DNA from: Symsagittifera roscoffensis
Taxonomy: Eukaryota; Xenacoelomorpha; Acoela; Convolutidae
DNA length: 64,000 bases
Reading direction: 5' to 3'
NCBI RefSeq assembly: GCF_963678635.1
Contig: NC_087064.1
Location: forward strand, 79,944,526 to 80,008,525
The notes under the pieces were generated by a model that saw only the letters and a list, made by a program, of their open reading frames with translations, had not been told where the DNA came from and did not search any database. Below, piece by piece: positions 31,823 through 42,889 of the stretch. How positions within the stretch are numbered: the stretch's first letter is position 1; every line of letters begins with the position of its first letter. A program made the position numbers and the translations under genes.

Positions 31823-32373
31823 TGAGGTTTGTCAATCTGACCAAATAAATATTGATTTCTTGCTTAACAGTGGTATCAAAGGGCTTACTAATGAAGCAAT
31901 GTTCGCAACAAACTTTATAAACTGATTGGTTGAGACGAAAAACGAACGCAAACCCTTCAAATTTTGAGGGATTGGGATTGATTTTAATGCTGAGGTTTTA
32001 TCTGCCAAGGGGATTACTCATGTCTTCAATGTTACAAAACTTAGCTAATCGAATATCTTTCTTGCAGCTAATTACTATTGGGTTGAAAAATCTATCTTCA
32101 TCGCATGATGCTAATTTTATTTGTGTCCTTCGAAGATTTGTCTGTCAAGCACTATGCTTTCTGCCGGAAGTAAATATGCTGGAATCCAGCGTCCTTTTTT
32201 TGAATAGGTTTCATTGGATGATGAAAATGTGTAATGTTGAGTTGATTTTCTAATTTACCGATTCTGTGGAATTGTTTGTTATTTTTCTTGAAAATGGTTT
32301 CCAATTTGCTTTTATATAATCCCACGAAACTTTTAAAAGACGTATTTTCAGTGTTGAATTTGTAGTGAGCCAC
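31823..32373 (-). pseudogene. Element B reverse transcriptase, 5' part recognisable
   Basis: The frame at 32373-32152 carries FVGLYKSKLETIFKKNNKQF and HHPMKPIQKKDAGF, the counterpart of FKPIQTKGRRVP in element A. The palm domain below 32150 is eroded and no YxDD was found. Confidence 0.55.
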
Positions 32374-32439
32374 TTCAGGGTTTTTGTGCCACTTCTATCC
32401 CGACATGTGGTTATTTGTCATTTCCTAGGATGTTTCGTT

Positions 32440-32690
32440 CGCGACCCTAGGTTATGAAGAAAGCCGTGTTGTCATACGTCCATCCGTTGGATCTAATTGG
32501 TACGATAACCTGTCCCACAATCTTTATCGGGTCGTCTGTGAAGCCTCAGTACAAGTCTTTCGTAGCCTGGTCGACTTTGTTGATTTTCAAATGTGGATCT
32601 CGTAATCTGAGTTCGTGGAGTACGTTCTTTTTCAAAAACTTTATTGGGCTTGCTGAGTCCACCTGGATATTCATTTGTACGAAACTCTCC
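32440..32690 (-). pseudogene. Element B protease
   Basis: The minus-strand frame reads QVDSASPIKFLKKNVLHEL (about 32674-32618), then GQVIVPIRSNGWTYDN. The active-site triplet is DSA, not the usual DSG/DTG. It is the homologue of VDLAGPVSFLKK in element A. Confidence 0.6.
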
Positions 32691-32910
32691 ATTCTCAATC
32701 CAACGTTAAATGGTTTTTTCAATTCTTTTCAGTCGTTGTCAATTATTGTAGTCACAATTAATACCGAATAATCATCGTTATCGCTTTTTCCTGTTTCTGA
32801 CCATGCATTAATTACCCCGCAGCACTCTTTATGTACATGGTTGATTACGACAAGGCTATTCGACGGATTTACAAGTTCGTTATTTAAAATTTCAGGAATT
32901 TTTACAAAAC

Positions 32911-33117
32911 TTACGTTTCTTTTCTAGATATACATCTTTTAGTGGAATTTCCTTTAACATTACGTGATTTACAGATCACGTCTTTCGCTGTGCATTTAGC
33001 AAGATGTCCTTTGGTGAATTTTCCTCCACATTTCATACAAGAATTTCCTCTATCCACTGCCAGGGTAATTTCTCGTTTATTAAAATTTCGATGAATATTT
33101 ACAGCATTTTTATTCAC
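32911..33117 (-). pseudogene. Element B nucleocapsid zinc knuckles
   Basis: Contains CMKCGGKFTKGHLAKC, matching the first knuckle in element A, and a second knuckle whose C-x2-C is damaged (CKSRNVKGNSTKRC). Confidence 0.65.
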
Positions 33118-33855
33118 AGGGTATGAAGTTTAAAGCAATCTGTCATTTTCAAATGATTTGAGATACTTTTCTCATCAACTAAAGCGACATTTTAGGCTTT
33201 TTGTGCGGAGATTTTTGGTCAAAAATTGGGTCTGGATTTCGTAGCTTTTCATGTTGTTAAGGAAAACATTTCGAATCCATTCTTCCTCTCCACTGGATAT
33301 GTCGCATTTCTTCGCCATTTCCGCTAGAGCGCCCCAGAAATGTTTTAAATTTTCTCTATATATCTGACGTCTATTGAGTAGCTTATGGCGTTCGAATGTA
33401 ACATTGGTTTTCTAATAAAAGCTTGTTGTAGGAAATCCCAAAACTCGGCGAAAGTTATCCGTATGGTTTGAACTTAAGAAAACTTCTGTGAGAAGAATTT
33501 CTTACCCTCACTACCCAGTGCTAAATACAACATTGTGCGAATCTTCTTGTCCGCCTCATCCATTTGCATTCCGTTAAATGTCATTATTTCTAGTTTAATT
33601 CGGGCATTCTCAGAATCATTGAATCTGTTTCTTTCTTCAACGTTTCTTGCTAAGCGTTCTGTTTTTGCTGATATCGACTCGTTTTGAGGCTCTTCCTCTA
33701 ATTTTAGGATCTCTGGTTTTAAAATCTCTAGTGGGATCAAAAAATTGTTGATATCGGTGCTCTCTTTCGCTATTAATGCCAATTGGAACATATCGGGGTA
33801 GGAGGTCAGTAGTTTGTGATTGCCAGAATAGGGGTATCACGCATGCCAGATTCAT
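33118..33855 (-). pseudogene. Element B gag
   Basis: The frame at 33791-33474 reads EADKKIRTMLYLALGSEGKKFF, matching EADKKVRMILYKTLGSERKN of element A; capsid remnants continue below 33470 with frame changes. Confidence 0.6.
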
Positions 33856-34084
33856 TTACAGATGACTGCGCAAAAACAAAATATACTACAACTTCATCAA
33901 AAAAAAACTTAAAATAAATAAAAGGTAAGAATAAGAGTTCAATTCAAAAAAGTGTTATTTCTATCTACGACACAATAACACTGCCTTCGCTCACTCTGGA
34001 GGAGATCACTTGCGGTAAGTCAAGATCATATAGACCAGTTAATTAAACGTAGACTAATTAAATAAGAACAATCACAACAAAGAT

Positions 34085-34206
34085 TTCATACTGTTGATTT
34101 TCCAACTCATTATTATCATACTTATTTTTCAAAAATTTTTATTTGTTATAATAGATCTGTTTTTGAATTATTAGATCAGTTTAGAGATATTTCTGAAAAA
34201 TCCATT
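34085..34206 (-). repeat. 5' LTR of element B (partial definition)
   Basis: Similar to 28443-28579. No clear primer-binding site was found at 34010-34080, so the exact end is unknown. Confidence 0.5.
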
Positions 34207-35688
34207 TTATCCCCTCTTAAAGGAGTTTTAGGAGGGGATTGTACGTTAGATCCGTTGAGCTGGATTAGGGCTCTGCTATCGGTGAAATTTCTCAAAAATA
34301 GGTGAAGTTTTCATAATGCTATCTTCGAATTTCAGCTGACAAAAAACGAGTCGTTCAAAAAAATCGTTATAGCATTTTTTCAAACTTTGGACTGAAATTA
34401 ATGAAAAATTATTACTGTTTTTTTTATTTAAAGCATCTAGATAATTCTAAATTGAACAGCTTGAATTTTTTCCTATCACAAAAACATTGGTATATTTTTA
34501 ACGATAATTTTTCGCTGGGCAGTCGTTGATTTTTTTTTGGTCTAATTTCAAAGTTTCAGAAACAGTTCTCTTAAAGCAAAAAAAAATAGATTTGAAAAAA
34601 AACACTGGCTCATTTGATTTCCTAAGCTTTGTTTTTTTGCTCAAGAGTATTTCAATTCAAATTTCAGCTGATATGTTGTAATTTGTACACTTTATATATT
34701 GCTGAGCAATAGTGACTTCGTGTAATCATTTTTATGGTTGCTCAACACAGGATAGTGATTTAAAAAAGTCAGTGACATCAAAAAAAAAAGAAATATCTTT
34801 CAGAATTGACAAAACTGCCTCATAGATTAGATTAGACTGAATATCTTTTAAATCAAATCTGCGACGAAGTTTCTCAAAGTTTGTGTAATTTTTAAGTTTC
34901 CTTAAAAATTGATATTGTCTTTGGAGATACCTCGAAAAAAAATTTAAAAGTCTATTGTCCTAAAAATATCCTGTAACGATTTGAATTTTTTTTTTTCAGT
35001 TTCATTCACAAGATTCGACAATGAGAACAGCTGAACACTTTCTCCGCGAATTTAGTTCAGAGTGTAAACCGAGCGCAACACAATCATGACTCCGATTCGT
35101 TTGCGCTACTTTTTCTAGACAGAAGATCCAAAACCAAGTGTAAAGCTCAGGCTGCGGCTCCCGTTTACTCAAAGTTCACAGAAGGAAATAGTCTGAAAAC
35201 TGTGTTCTATGAAAAAAGTGTTTGTTCAAAATTATTTGTAAAATGCTTGATAAGTATTCGAAAGAATGAATCAATTAGAAAAAGGGAACGGTTAAAGCGG
35301 AAAATGCGCCATAGAGGCGCGGTTTAGCAGAAGTATTCAACAAATAAGATCAAACTTTATGGGCACAGGTCACAAGTTCTTTTCTGATATTGAGAATACT
35401 ATAAACACTTTTCAAACTGATTTGAACTGCACAAATGTGATTTATTTTACAGGGCGAAGTAAAACAATCCATGCTAGCTTAATCTAGTTACCCAATTGAC
35501 CATAGTTTTTTAAAGTCAGCGACCTTAATTTCCCCATATTTATGATTGTTGTGAATCCCACTTGTCAAGTTTCAAAATTGCTTTGGATGCATTCATTCAA
35601 GTGAACTGATTTTTTAAATGATTTTTCCCTTAAAACAAAAGTCAGTTATTCTATTCTGCAGATGGGAAAAAGTTACTAATGAATCGAA
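34207..35688. other. No gene recognised
   Basis: About 1.5 kb of AT-rich DNA with homopolymer runs. A somewhat GC-richer patch at 35020-35180 shows no coding frame. Confidence 0.4.
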
Positions 35689-36470
35689 TTACATAACGGT
35701 TGAAAAACTTTTTCAAATTACGTTTTTATATTCATACAAACCTCATTTTGAGAAAACATACCATCCCGTACCCAGGGGATTTTCTGTGCAAGATCTGAAA
35801 TTCTTCATTTCTTGCACAAGTTGATTCTCAGATCTGAAATTCCTTGTTTCAGATCGTGATAAGAATTGACAAATTTCAGATCTGAAATTTGGATCTCAAA
35901 TGGAAAATTTCAGATCTGAAGTAACCTTGAAAAATAAAATTTCAGATCTGAAATTAGATCTGAGAATCTTTTGTTGAAGTATAATTTATGCATTTCGAGC
36001 AAAACATGGAATTTTTATTTTTTGATGTTTCTGCAATACACAATTATGTTTAGGTTAACTAGCGATCAGAAAAACTTCCAAATAAGACTTTGCTGAGTAT
36101 CTGCTAGTAGCTAGCAGAAGCTAACAAAAAATCAAAAATACCTAGAATTGAGTCCAAATCATAGATTTTTCAGATCTGCAATAACCAAGAAAAACTAAAT
36201 TTCAGATCTGAAATTAGATCTGAAATAGATTTTTTCAGATCTGAAATAACCAAGAAAAAGAAAATTTCAGATCTGAAATAACCAATCCTTAAAGTATCCA
36301 AGCGGTAATTAAACATTTCACAACCTATTTCAGATCTGAAATTTAGATCTGAAAAAGATTATTTCAGATCTGTTTTAGAAAATCTACTGGGTACGGGATA
36401 CTAAGGCTGACATAGTTTTTTCAAATTACTTTTTTTTATTCATAAGAACGTCATTTTGAGAAACCTGCAT
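35689..36470. repeat. Pair of about 70-bp direct repeats bracketing a TIR element
   Basis: 35689-35757 and 36400-36463 share CATTTTGAGAAA, TTTTTCAAATTAC and the order of intervening bases. The TIR element at 35763-36399 fills the space between them. Confidence 0.6.
35763..36399. mobile_element. TIR element (637 bp) packed with TTTCAGATCTGAAA palindromes
   Basis: Perfect 13-bp terminal inverted repeats ATCCCGTACCCAG / CTGGGTACGGGAT, extending with two mismatches to about 23 bp. Fourteen AGATCT sites occur within about 580 bp, most inside the longer palindrome ATTTCAGATCTGAAAT, in two groups (35791-35961 and 36172-36371) separated by an ordinary spacer. No ORF. Non-autonomous. Confidence 0.75.
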
Positions 36471-37602
36471 CAAAATATGTTTCCCTATGAGATAATTACC
36501 TTCAAAATAAACCATAATTTTGATCATTACCTCGCTCGAAAGTAAATGAGAGTAGCAAGAGTCGAACAACAAAGTGATAAAAAAGGCGTAAATATGTAAG
36601 CACCTCGTCATTTAACACTGAACTATTTCGAAATAAGGTCATTACAATGCAAATCAGTTGTTTTTGAGACCAAAAGTCTATCGCTAGAATACATTCACAT
36701 GGTGAGTCACTTGTTAAGATCAACAATACCTACCTCAGTTTAACAGTTTTGGTTGGTCAGTTTAACAATAGATCAATTGTAGTTTGAAGCACCTTCATGT
36801 TCATTTGTTACTTAAGAAGCCCTGTTTATTTTTTAAAACACCGCTGATAATATTTCGAACAGACTTTTATCTGCTCGTGAAACTCTGAAAGACGCATTTT
36901 TTAAAGTTTATAAAACATTCTGTAAGTTTTTTAAATGAAAATACCTTTAATTTTGTTTTTCATAAGGTTTGCATTTCTACCTTCAAAATTATTTTTTAGC
37001 AATTTTCAAAATTATTTTTAAAATCATCAACGTGTGGTTTTTAAGAACTGAATTCAATGATGATGCATTTAAAATGCGTTTCAATACATAGCAAATGCAT
37101 CGGACCATGAATTCGTATGATTGACTTTGAGACATTTTAAGCGAGAAATCATTTTAAGCTCACTTTATTTTTTCTTGGTTTCCAGTTTCGACCGAGTACT
37201 CACATTAAAATTTTCATTTTGAGAATTAACACTTTTGCCTTGTATTCGAGGTTGTTCTTTTAAGAAAAAAGAAAATGAGCTCATATTTTGTAGTAATTTG
37301 AATAGGTGAAGTTTGAAACAGCAGTTAGGGTAATGTAGTTTGAAGATAGGTTCGTTGGTTGGTTGACGGTAGAAACAACTAAAATGGTCTAAGAGATCAA
37401 AAATAATTAATCAATACTGAAAGTTGGCTATACAGTTGAATAGAACAAATTAAAAACAATTTTGGCAATAATTATGGTAACTAACTTGACATAAGCTGCC
37501 CTTTAGTTCATTTAAAATTCTGAAATATAATTTTTCAAATAACATTTGACTTTTTATTTGTAAATTTTGATAAAAATGATTGGCGTGTACGGCTTTGCTT
37601 TG
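36471..37602. other. RGS 3' flank; no other gene
   Basis: Downstream of the RGS stop codon on the minus strand. 37020-37330 is the part copied to 23560-23860. No ORF with family features. Confidence 0.4.
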
Positions 37603-38013
37603 CTATTTTCCTGAATTGCTATTGGCTGCTGGTTTTGACGAATCTGGAGAGGTCGGACTTCCGCTATCTTCCACAGTGGCTCGACCTAGGTTCGAACCCC
37701 CACCTCTACCACTACTGTTTTGCGTAGACGAGGAAGAAACTAGGGGTCTGGGGGATGTTTTGGTGTATGTGGTTGTGGTTGTGTTAGTGGTTGTGCTAGA
37801 GGAGGGGGGTTGAAGGGGGGAGGCGTGGGTGTGGGTTGTGGCGGCAGCGGCATTTTCTTCTAAGGATTTGAAGAAAGGTGAGTTGATAAATCTGTGATAG
37901 GAGTCTCGTTTCATAAGCTGATATATTTGGTTCTGTGCCTCCTCAAATGACTGTGTGTCGGGGTTGACCATGTTTCTATTGATGATCTCTCGTATCCGCG
38001 AGTCAATGCTAAC
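37603..38013 (-). CDS. RGS protein, exon 3 (end of RGS domain and Ser/Thr-rich tail)
   Basis: Acceptor CTCTAG|GTTAGC at 38014-38015, in frame with exon 2. It begins VSIDSRIREIINRN, continues FEEAQNQIYQLMKRDSYHRF, and ends the RGS fold with INSPFFKSL. The DSYxRF segment holds the Asp, Ser and Arg that contact the G-alpha switch regions in RGS proteins. An about 80-residue tail rich in Ser, Thr, Pro and Asn follows, with a stop at 37603. RGS proteins accelerate GTP hydrolysis by G-alpha subunits and act at the inner face of the plasma membrane. The domain sequence is nearest in my judgement to the RZ group (RGS17/19/20); family members usually lack such a long tail. Confidence 0.85.
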   Translation of the reverse strand, partial: VSIDSRIREIINRNMVNPDTQSFEEAQNQIYQLMKRDSYHRFINSPFFKSLEENAAAATTHTHASPLQPPSSSTTTNTTTTTYTKTSPRPLVSSSSTQNSSGRGGGSNLGRATVEDSGSPTSPDSSKPAANSNSGK

Positions 38014-38532
38014 CTAGAGGCGGAACAAAAACACATAAACAGATTCACTCTACCTTTGTCAGAAAAAAAAACAGTTCTACATTTATTGAATCAAAACCAG
38101 CAAAGAAAACCGCAGGCAATAGAAAAGTCGAAGTCGGGACAAAAGCGAATCAAGTCCAGATATTCCACAATATGATCTCATAGAATCATGAGATTGATTA
38201 TCATAATTGATACAAAAAAATGAACAACTTATACACAGGGGCGAAGTGAAGCTTCGCGCCACTTTCAATACAGCACAAACATAAAATCACAAACTAACCG
38301 ACGAAAATTAAGACAAACGATGAAAACAAAAAAACTGAATTTTTCGTTTGAAAGTTGAAAAGAATTTATACTACCAACTTTCAAACTTTATACAATTTTA
38401 TGGCATGTGTTGATTTTGTTTTGAATAAGGTTACATTGAATAAACATGCCAAGTAAGACAAATGAATGATAATTAAGCACCGACAAAAAACATACGAAGC
38501 GGTAAAAAGCCGAAAACTCTTGAATAGACACA

Positions 38533-39130
38533 CCCGCGTTGCCGTTTCATGCATAATAATAGAATATTGTGAATAATCATGGTCTGTCTGAAAAAAAATT
38601 CAAAATATTCAATTCTAATCGATTAATAATCGACTATAGTCCAAACAAAGTAGAAACCAATTTCAGCCAAGATAATCAACTGAATTGGATTATAGTGAGC
38701 TGTGATGGATTATAAAAGAATCTGATCTTTTTAAGCAAAAATCTGGATTTTCCAAAATTGTTCCGTATAGATTCAAAAGATAAACATTGTAATAGTCAAA
38801 CTGTGACTTACGTTCGGCTTGTAAAATTCTCGTATTGATTTCTATTTGTTTTTTTTACGATATGTTTGTCAATATTTCTTATTTGCATATTAAAAACCGA
38901 GTAGGCTGTAAATATTGGACGAAAAGCCGCAAATTGGAAATTTTGGAAAAATTATAATCCATTATAAAGGATTTTAATTGGATTGTATTCGATTTAAATG
39001 CTTCAAAATTGATGGATTATTTTCAATTTCGTGGTCTCAAAATGTAAGTATAATCGATGATGTAACTATTTCAACATGAGTACGAAAAATGTTTATAATC
39101 AATTATTACCAATTGAACTTCGTTTTTGGG
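38533..39130. mobile_element. CCCGC-type TIR element in RGS intron 2 (598 bp)
   Basis: The left end CCCGCGTTGCCGTTTCATG and the inverted right end CCCAAAAACGAAGTTC resemble the ends of the element at 57999-58927. Interior rich in AATCGATTA and TATAATCCATTATA-like palindromes. No ORF. Confidence 0.5.
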
Positions 39131-39596
39131 ACGTTGAGCCGAAACAAAAACTGTTTTCATAAACTTACAAACTCAAAAAACTTCTAAGCCAGCCCCCTTG
39201 TCAAAAAATTTCAAAAAAAAATCTCATAAAATGAATCAAAATGAAGCAGCTCAATCACCAAAAAAACTAGGAGCGGAATTTTTAAAGGCGAATAAAGATG
39301 TAAAGAGAAAAAAGAACAAAATTTTTGTTGATGAATTTACAGTTAATAAAAATACAGCCAAAATTAAACATTGCTTGTAAAATACTTCACACGAAACACT
39401 TCTAAAAAGAGCGTATTATCGTACGAGCAATTTTTTATAGCGTATATCAATACGAGCTATTCAAAACATTGACTAGGCTTTTATATAAAATCTTGAGGAC
39501 AGAATTCCTAAAAAAATTCAGTTTTGGACGCAGAGATTAAGATATTGCAACATAAAGGAAATTTCACAGGCAAAAATCCTCAAACAATAGTTGTAA

Positions 39597-40447
39597 GCAT
39601 TGAAAAACAGTTAAATTTTATACAAAGTTTTTTTGCAGACTTTGCTGAGACAGTCAGCAATCCTAATGATAGTTATACATCACAAATAAACAAAAACTAT
39701 AGATCTTTTTTGGTGTTATATAACAATAGCTGGTAGGTTGAGTTTCATTAGCTGGACCTCTTTTTGCTATACTTCGCACATTATTTATAATGTAATTCAA
39801 AAGTCAAATTTTTTGGCAAAAGAAGAGTGAGATTTGAATTTTTGAATAGCTAAAAGTAGTACCTTGAAATTAATTCGTGCACTATGCTCAAAATTACCAC
39901 CTATTGTATCATATCGCCCTTTTTTTAAAGTTGGATTTTTTTCTTCAAAACTATAGTTTTAGGATTACCTTAGTACCTTATTAGTACTTATTATTACCCA
40001 GGGGCTATGTGACTGTACTGCTTAATTACAGTCACATAGCCCCTGGGTACTAATAAGTACTAATAAGGTACTAAGGTAATCCTAAAACTATAGTTTTGAA
40101 GAAAAAAATCCAACTTTAAAAAAAGGGCGATATGATACAATAGGTGGTAATTTTGAGCATAGTGCACGAATTAATTTCAAGGTACTACTACTAGCTATTC
40201 AAAAATTCAAATCTCACTCTTCTTTTGCCAAAAAATTTGACTTTTGATTTAAATTATAAATAATGTGCGAAGTATAGCAAAAAGCGGTCCAGCTAATGAA
40301 ACTCAACCTACCACCTATTGTAATATAACACCAAAAAAGATCTATCGTTTTTATTTATTTGTGATGTATAACTATCATTAAGATTGCTGACTGTCTCAGC
40401 AAAGTCTGCAAAAAAACTTTGTATAAAGTTTAACTGGTTTTCAATGC
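39597..40447. repeat. 851-bp near-perfect foldback: two 421-nt arms, 9-nt loop
   Basis: The left arm 39597-40017 and right arm 40027-40447 are reverse complements with scattered mismatches and no net length difference; the loop is CTGCTTAAT. The innermost pair is GACTGTA / TACAGTC, the outermost GCATTGAAAA / TTTTCAATGC. It lies inside RGS intron 2, so a pre-mRNA would fold into a long double strand. The left arm includes most of the 70-codon ORF at 39524-39736. Confidence 0.85.
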
Positions 40448-40602
40448 GTTTTTCAATTTGTATAATCTCTGATATATGAAAACAATTTATAATTACTAAT
40501 ATGATTGTTTAAAAATGCACTTCCAAAAATGGGTCGTGTACTCGTTTAGAGGTGACGTTTTTGGCTGTGTGTAGTGTGTACAGAATAATACTACTGACTG
40601 AC

Positions 40603-40769
40603 CTCTTTGGGGGAGAGGACGGAGATGAACTCCTCGTAGATCTGTTTGCACTTGTCAGTGATTTGTGAGTTGTCCCTGATCTCCTTCAGCTCCTCACACG
40701 CCAGCCAGAACATCATGTTCTCCTCACTGTACTCGCTCCTCAGGAAGTGACGGAAGCTGTCCTGTCCAC
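40603..40769 (-). CDS. RGS protein, exon 2 (core of RGS domain)
   Basis: Acceptor TTTAG|GTGGAC at 40770-40771 and donor GAG|GTCAGT after 40603. It encodes GQDSFRHFLRSEYSEENMMF, then WLACEELKEI...IYEEFISVLSPKE, the most conserved RGS segment, including the Glu-Asn pair of YSEEN that contacts G-alpha. Length 167 nt, phase 1 at the start and 0 at the end. High GC compared with surroundings, as expected for a constrained exon. Confidence 0.92.
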
Positions 40770-42776
40770 CTAAACCAAAAACAAACAAACCAACTTTACA
40801 TTCATCCCCTAAAGCAAGGCATTCTGTTATCTGCATTGCGAGTGAGTGTTATCTTCAGCGCCCCATTCATAATTGTTCAGCCAACCCAAATCAAGCGTTT
40901 TACAGGATAAAAAACTATCGAAAAAGTATAGACCATATTCGTAGTGACAATGCTCGTAAATTTCTTTTCTAGGGGTAAAAAACAATCAAGTTAGTACACG
41001 CAAGTTTTACCAACAAGTAGTTTGAAACAAAAAAAATCAAAACTATTCCCATTAAACTGAAAGTTTGTGAACGGAAAGGTTGTTTTCTTCAGATCAATGT
41101 TGACTTTTTAATGAGTAACCTTTTTACGGAACTTTTTATATCATCCGAAAGGTATTGTTGTCCTGAGCTTGAATTTAAAAGACTAATTCACTTGTGATTG
41201 TCTTTCGTACAAAGTTAAAGACTGCTAATTTGGGATAATAATTGCGCAATATATTTCGTGCTACTGAATCGTAACCGGTTGTTCAATCCATCATAGAAAT
41301 TTTTCAAAATTGAATTGGCATGGTCTTTTCAATATTTTGCCACATGCCAAATAAATCACTTTCAACATTAAATAGCGTTTGGAAGATTTTTTAAAAAATA
41401 ATAATTAAAATTTTTTTGAAACTTTCATTAAATTTTCTAAAGCAGACATTAATCCATATATCTTAAAAGGCAGTCGAAACATTCAATCTTCGTAGAAAGT
41501 GCGGAGTATTTATGCTCGGGGGGATTTTTTTATTCAGTCAATTTTCGTCTTTTTACCTGAGCGTGTTGGACGGAAACTTTTTGAACAATCCGAAAGATAT
41601 TTTCAGAGCTCATTTTAAAATTTTCAGAGCTCAAAAGTTGTTCTGAGCTCATTTTAAAACAACAATTTGACTGTGATCTTATTTTGTAGTGTTCTGGGGG
41701 CTTGAAAATTGCTAATTTGGTCAATTTGTGACAGTTAAAGTGCTATATTTTGTGTTCTTTTAACATACGTGAGTGGCAAAATAATGCGTTCCCAATTGAA
41801 TGAGCCCGAACCTTAGCCCTAATTACCCTGTTTGTTGTGTTCTACACAGCGTATGCTGATTTGGGGTAAAATGAGGGAAAAAAAACTTTTTTTTTGTTTG
41901 TTTCGAATATTTAGTCAATTAAGCAACCAAAAAACAAACTTTTTTATTTGCCTTAAAGTACAGAGAGAACATTCAGGGCTTCGCCTTGATAAACGAAAAG
42001 CGTTGTTAGCTTTCAAACAAAATGTGAAATTTGAATTTTCAGCAATTTTTCATAATAAGGAAGGAATTTCTTATGTGCCTTTTTATCTAGATCAAACTGA
42101 GAGCAGACGAGTGAGCAAGCGCTTCCTTCCGCTGACATTTTTAATCTCCTCGCCATTCAAAAGGATACTCAGTTCCTCTGTTAACGTGGTGTTACGAAAT
42201 CAACAACTTTGCCGATAAACCTGTTGAGCTTTGAGAAGCGCATCACTCCAATTCAATATTAATTTTGAGGGGACATCTTGAAAAAAAAACTTTTTTGTTC
42301 AATTTTATCTAATGAGCTTGATGCGATAAAAGTTTTTTCAAAATAGGAACTAACTTTTATCTTTTGATATATTTCTAATGAAAAAAATCGGCCAAAACAT
42401 TTTGAAAAAGTGCTTGATGTACGGATTTCCCGTAATTGATATCCAATAGTTGCTGGTAAACAATTTTTTTTTCAAAACTATATTTTTGCACAATATCAAA
42501 TATCAAACGGTCAAGTTTGATAGTACAAACTATGACGACCAATTACTTTGCCTCAATTCACTTTGAAACGGTTTTGTGGTGCGGGGTAGTTTGCCTCGCA
42601 TAAATATTCTTCACAGCGCGCATAAATTATACAATGTTCCAGAGCAGGGCCGGACTGGCAATTTTAAAACCCCCAAAATTATATGTAAAAAAAATAATAG
42701 AAGCTAAAATAGAATTAAAAAATATTGGAAACTACCATTAAGGTATGAAAATTGGTTAAAACTTAATCGGTTTAAA

Positions 42777-42889
42777 GTTTAAAATTTCCACACTTTGACC
42801 AAAAAACTACCACAAGCTTAACAGAAAATCAGTTTAAAATTTCCGAAATTTGACCAAAAAAAACCACTACAAGCTTAATATTCCGCGTT
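42777..42889. repeat. Two-copy direct repeat of about 57 bp
   Basis: GTTTAAAATTTCC...TTTGACCAAAAAA...CTACAAGCTTAA-like units start at 42777 and 42832. Confidence 0.6.

Larger units (their letters stand above)
38014..40602 (-). other. RGS intron 2
   Basis: GT (GTCAGT at 40602) to AG. It holds a TIR element (38533-39130) and a very large foldback (39597-40447) that begins 155 bases from the donor site. Two plus-strand ORFs (39198-39380, 39524-39736) look protein-like but match nothing I know. Confidence 0.7.

Noticed and set aside
35763-36399. CRISPR or restriction-site cluster
   Set aside because: Repeats are irregularly spaced symmetric palindromes inside a TIR element.
41832-42218. 128-codon ORF in RGS intron 1
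   Set aside because: It lies in a repeat also found near 61300-61500, has poly-Phe/Lys composition, and shows no domain.
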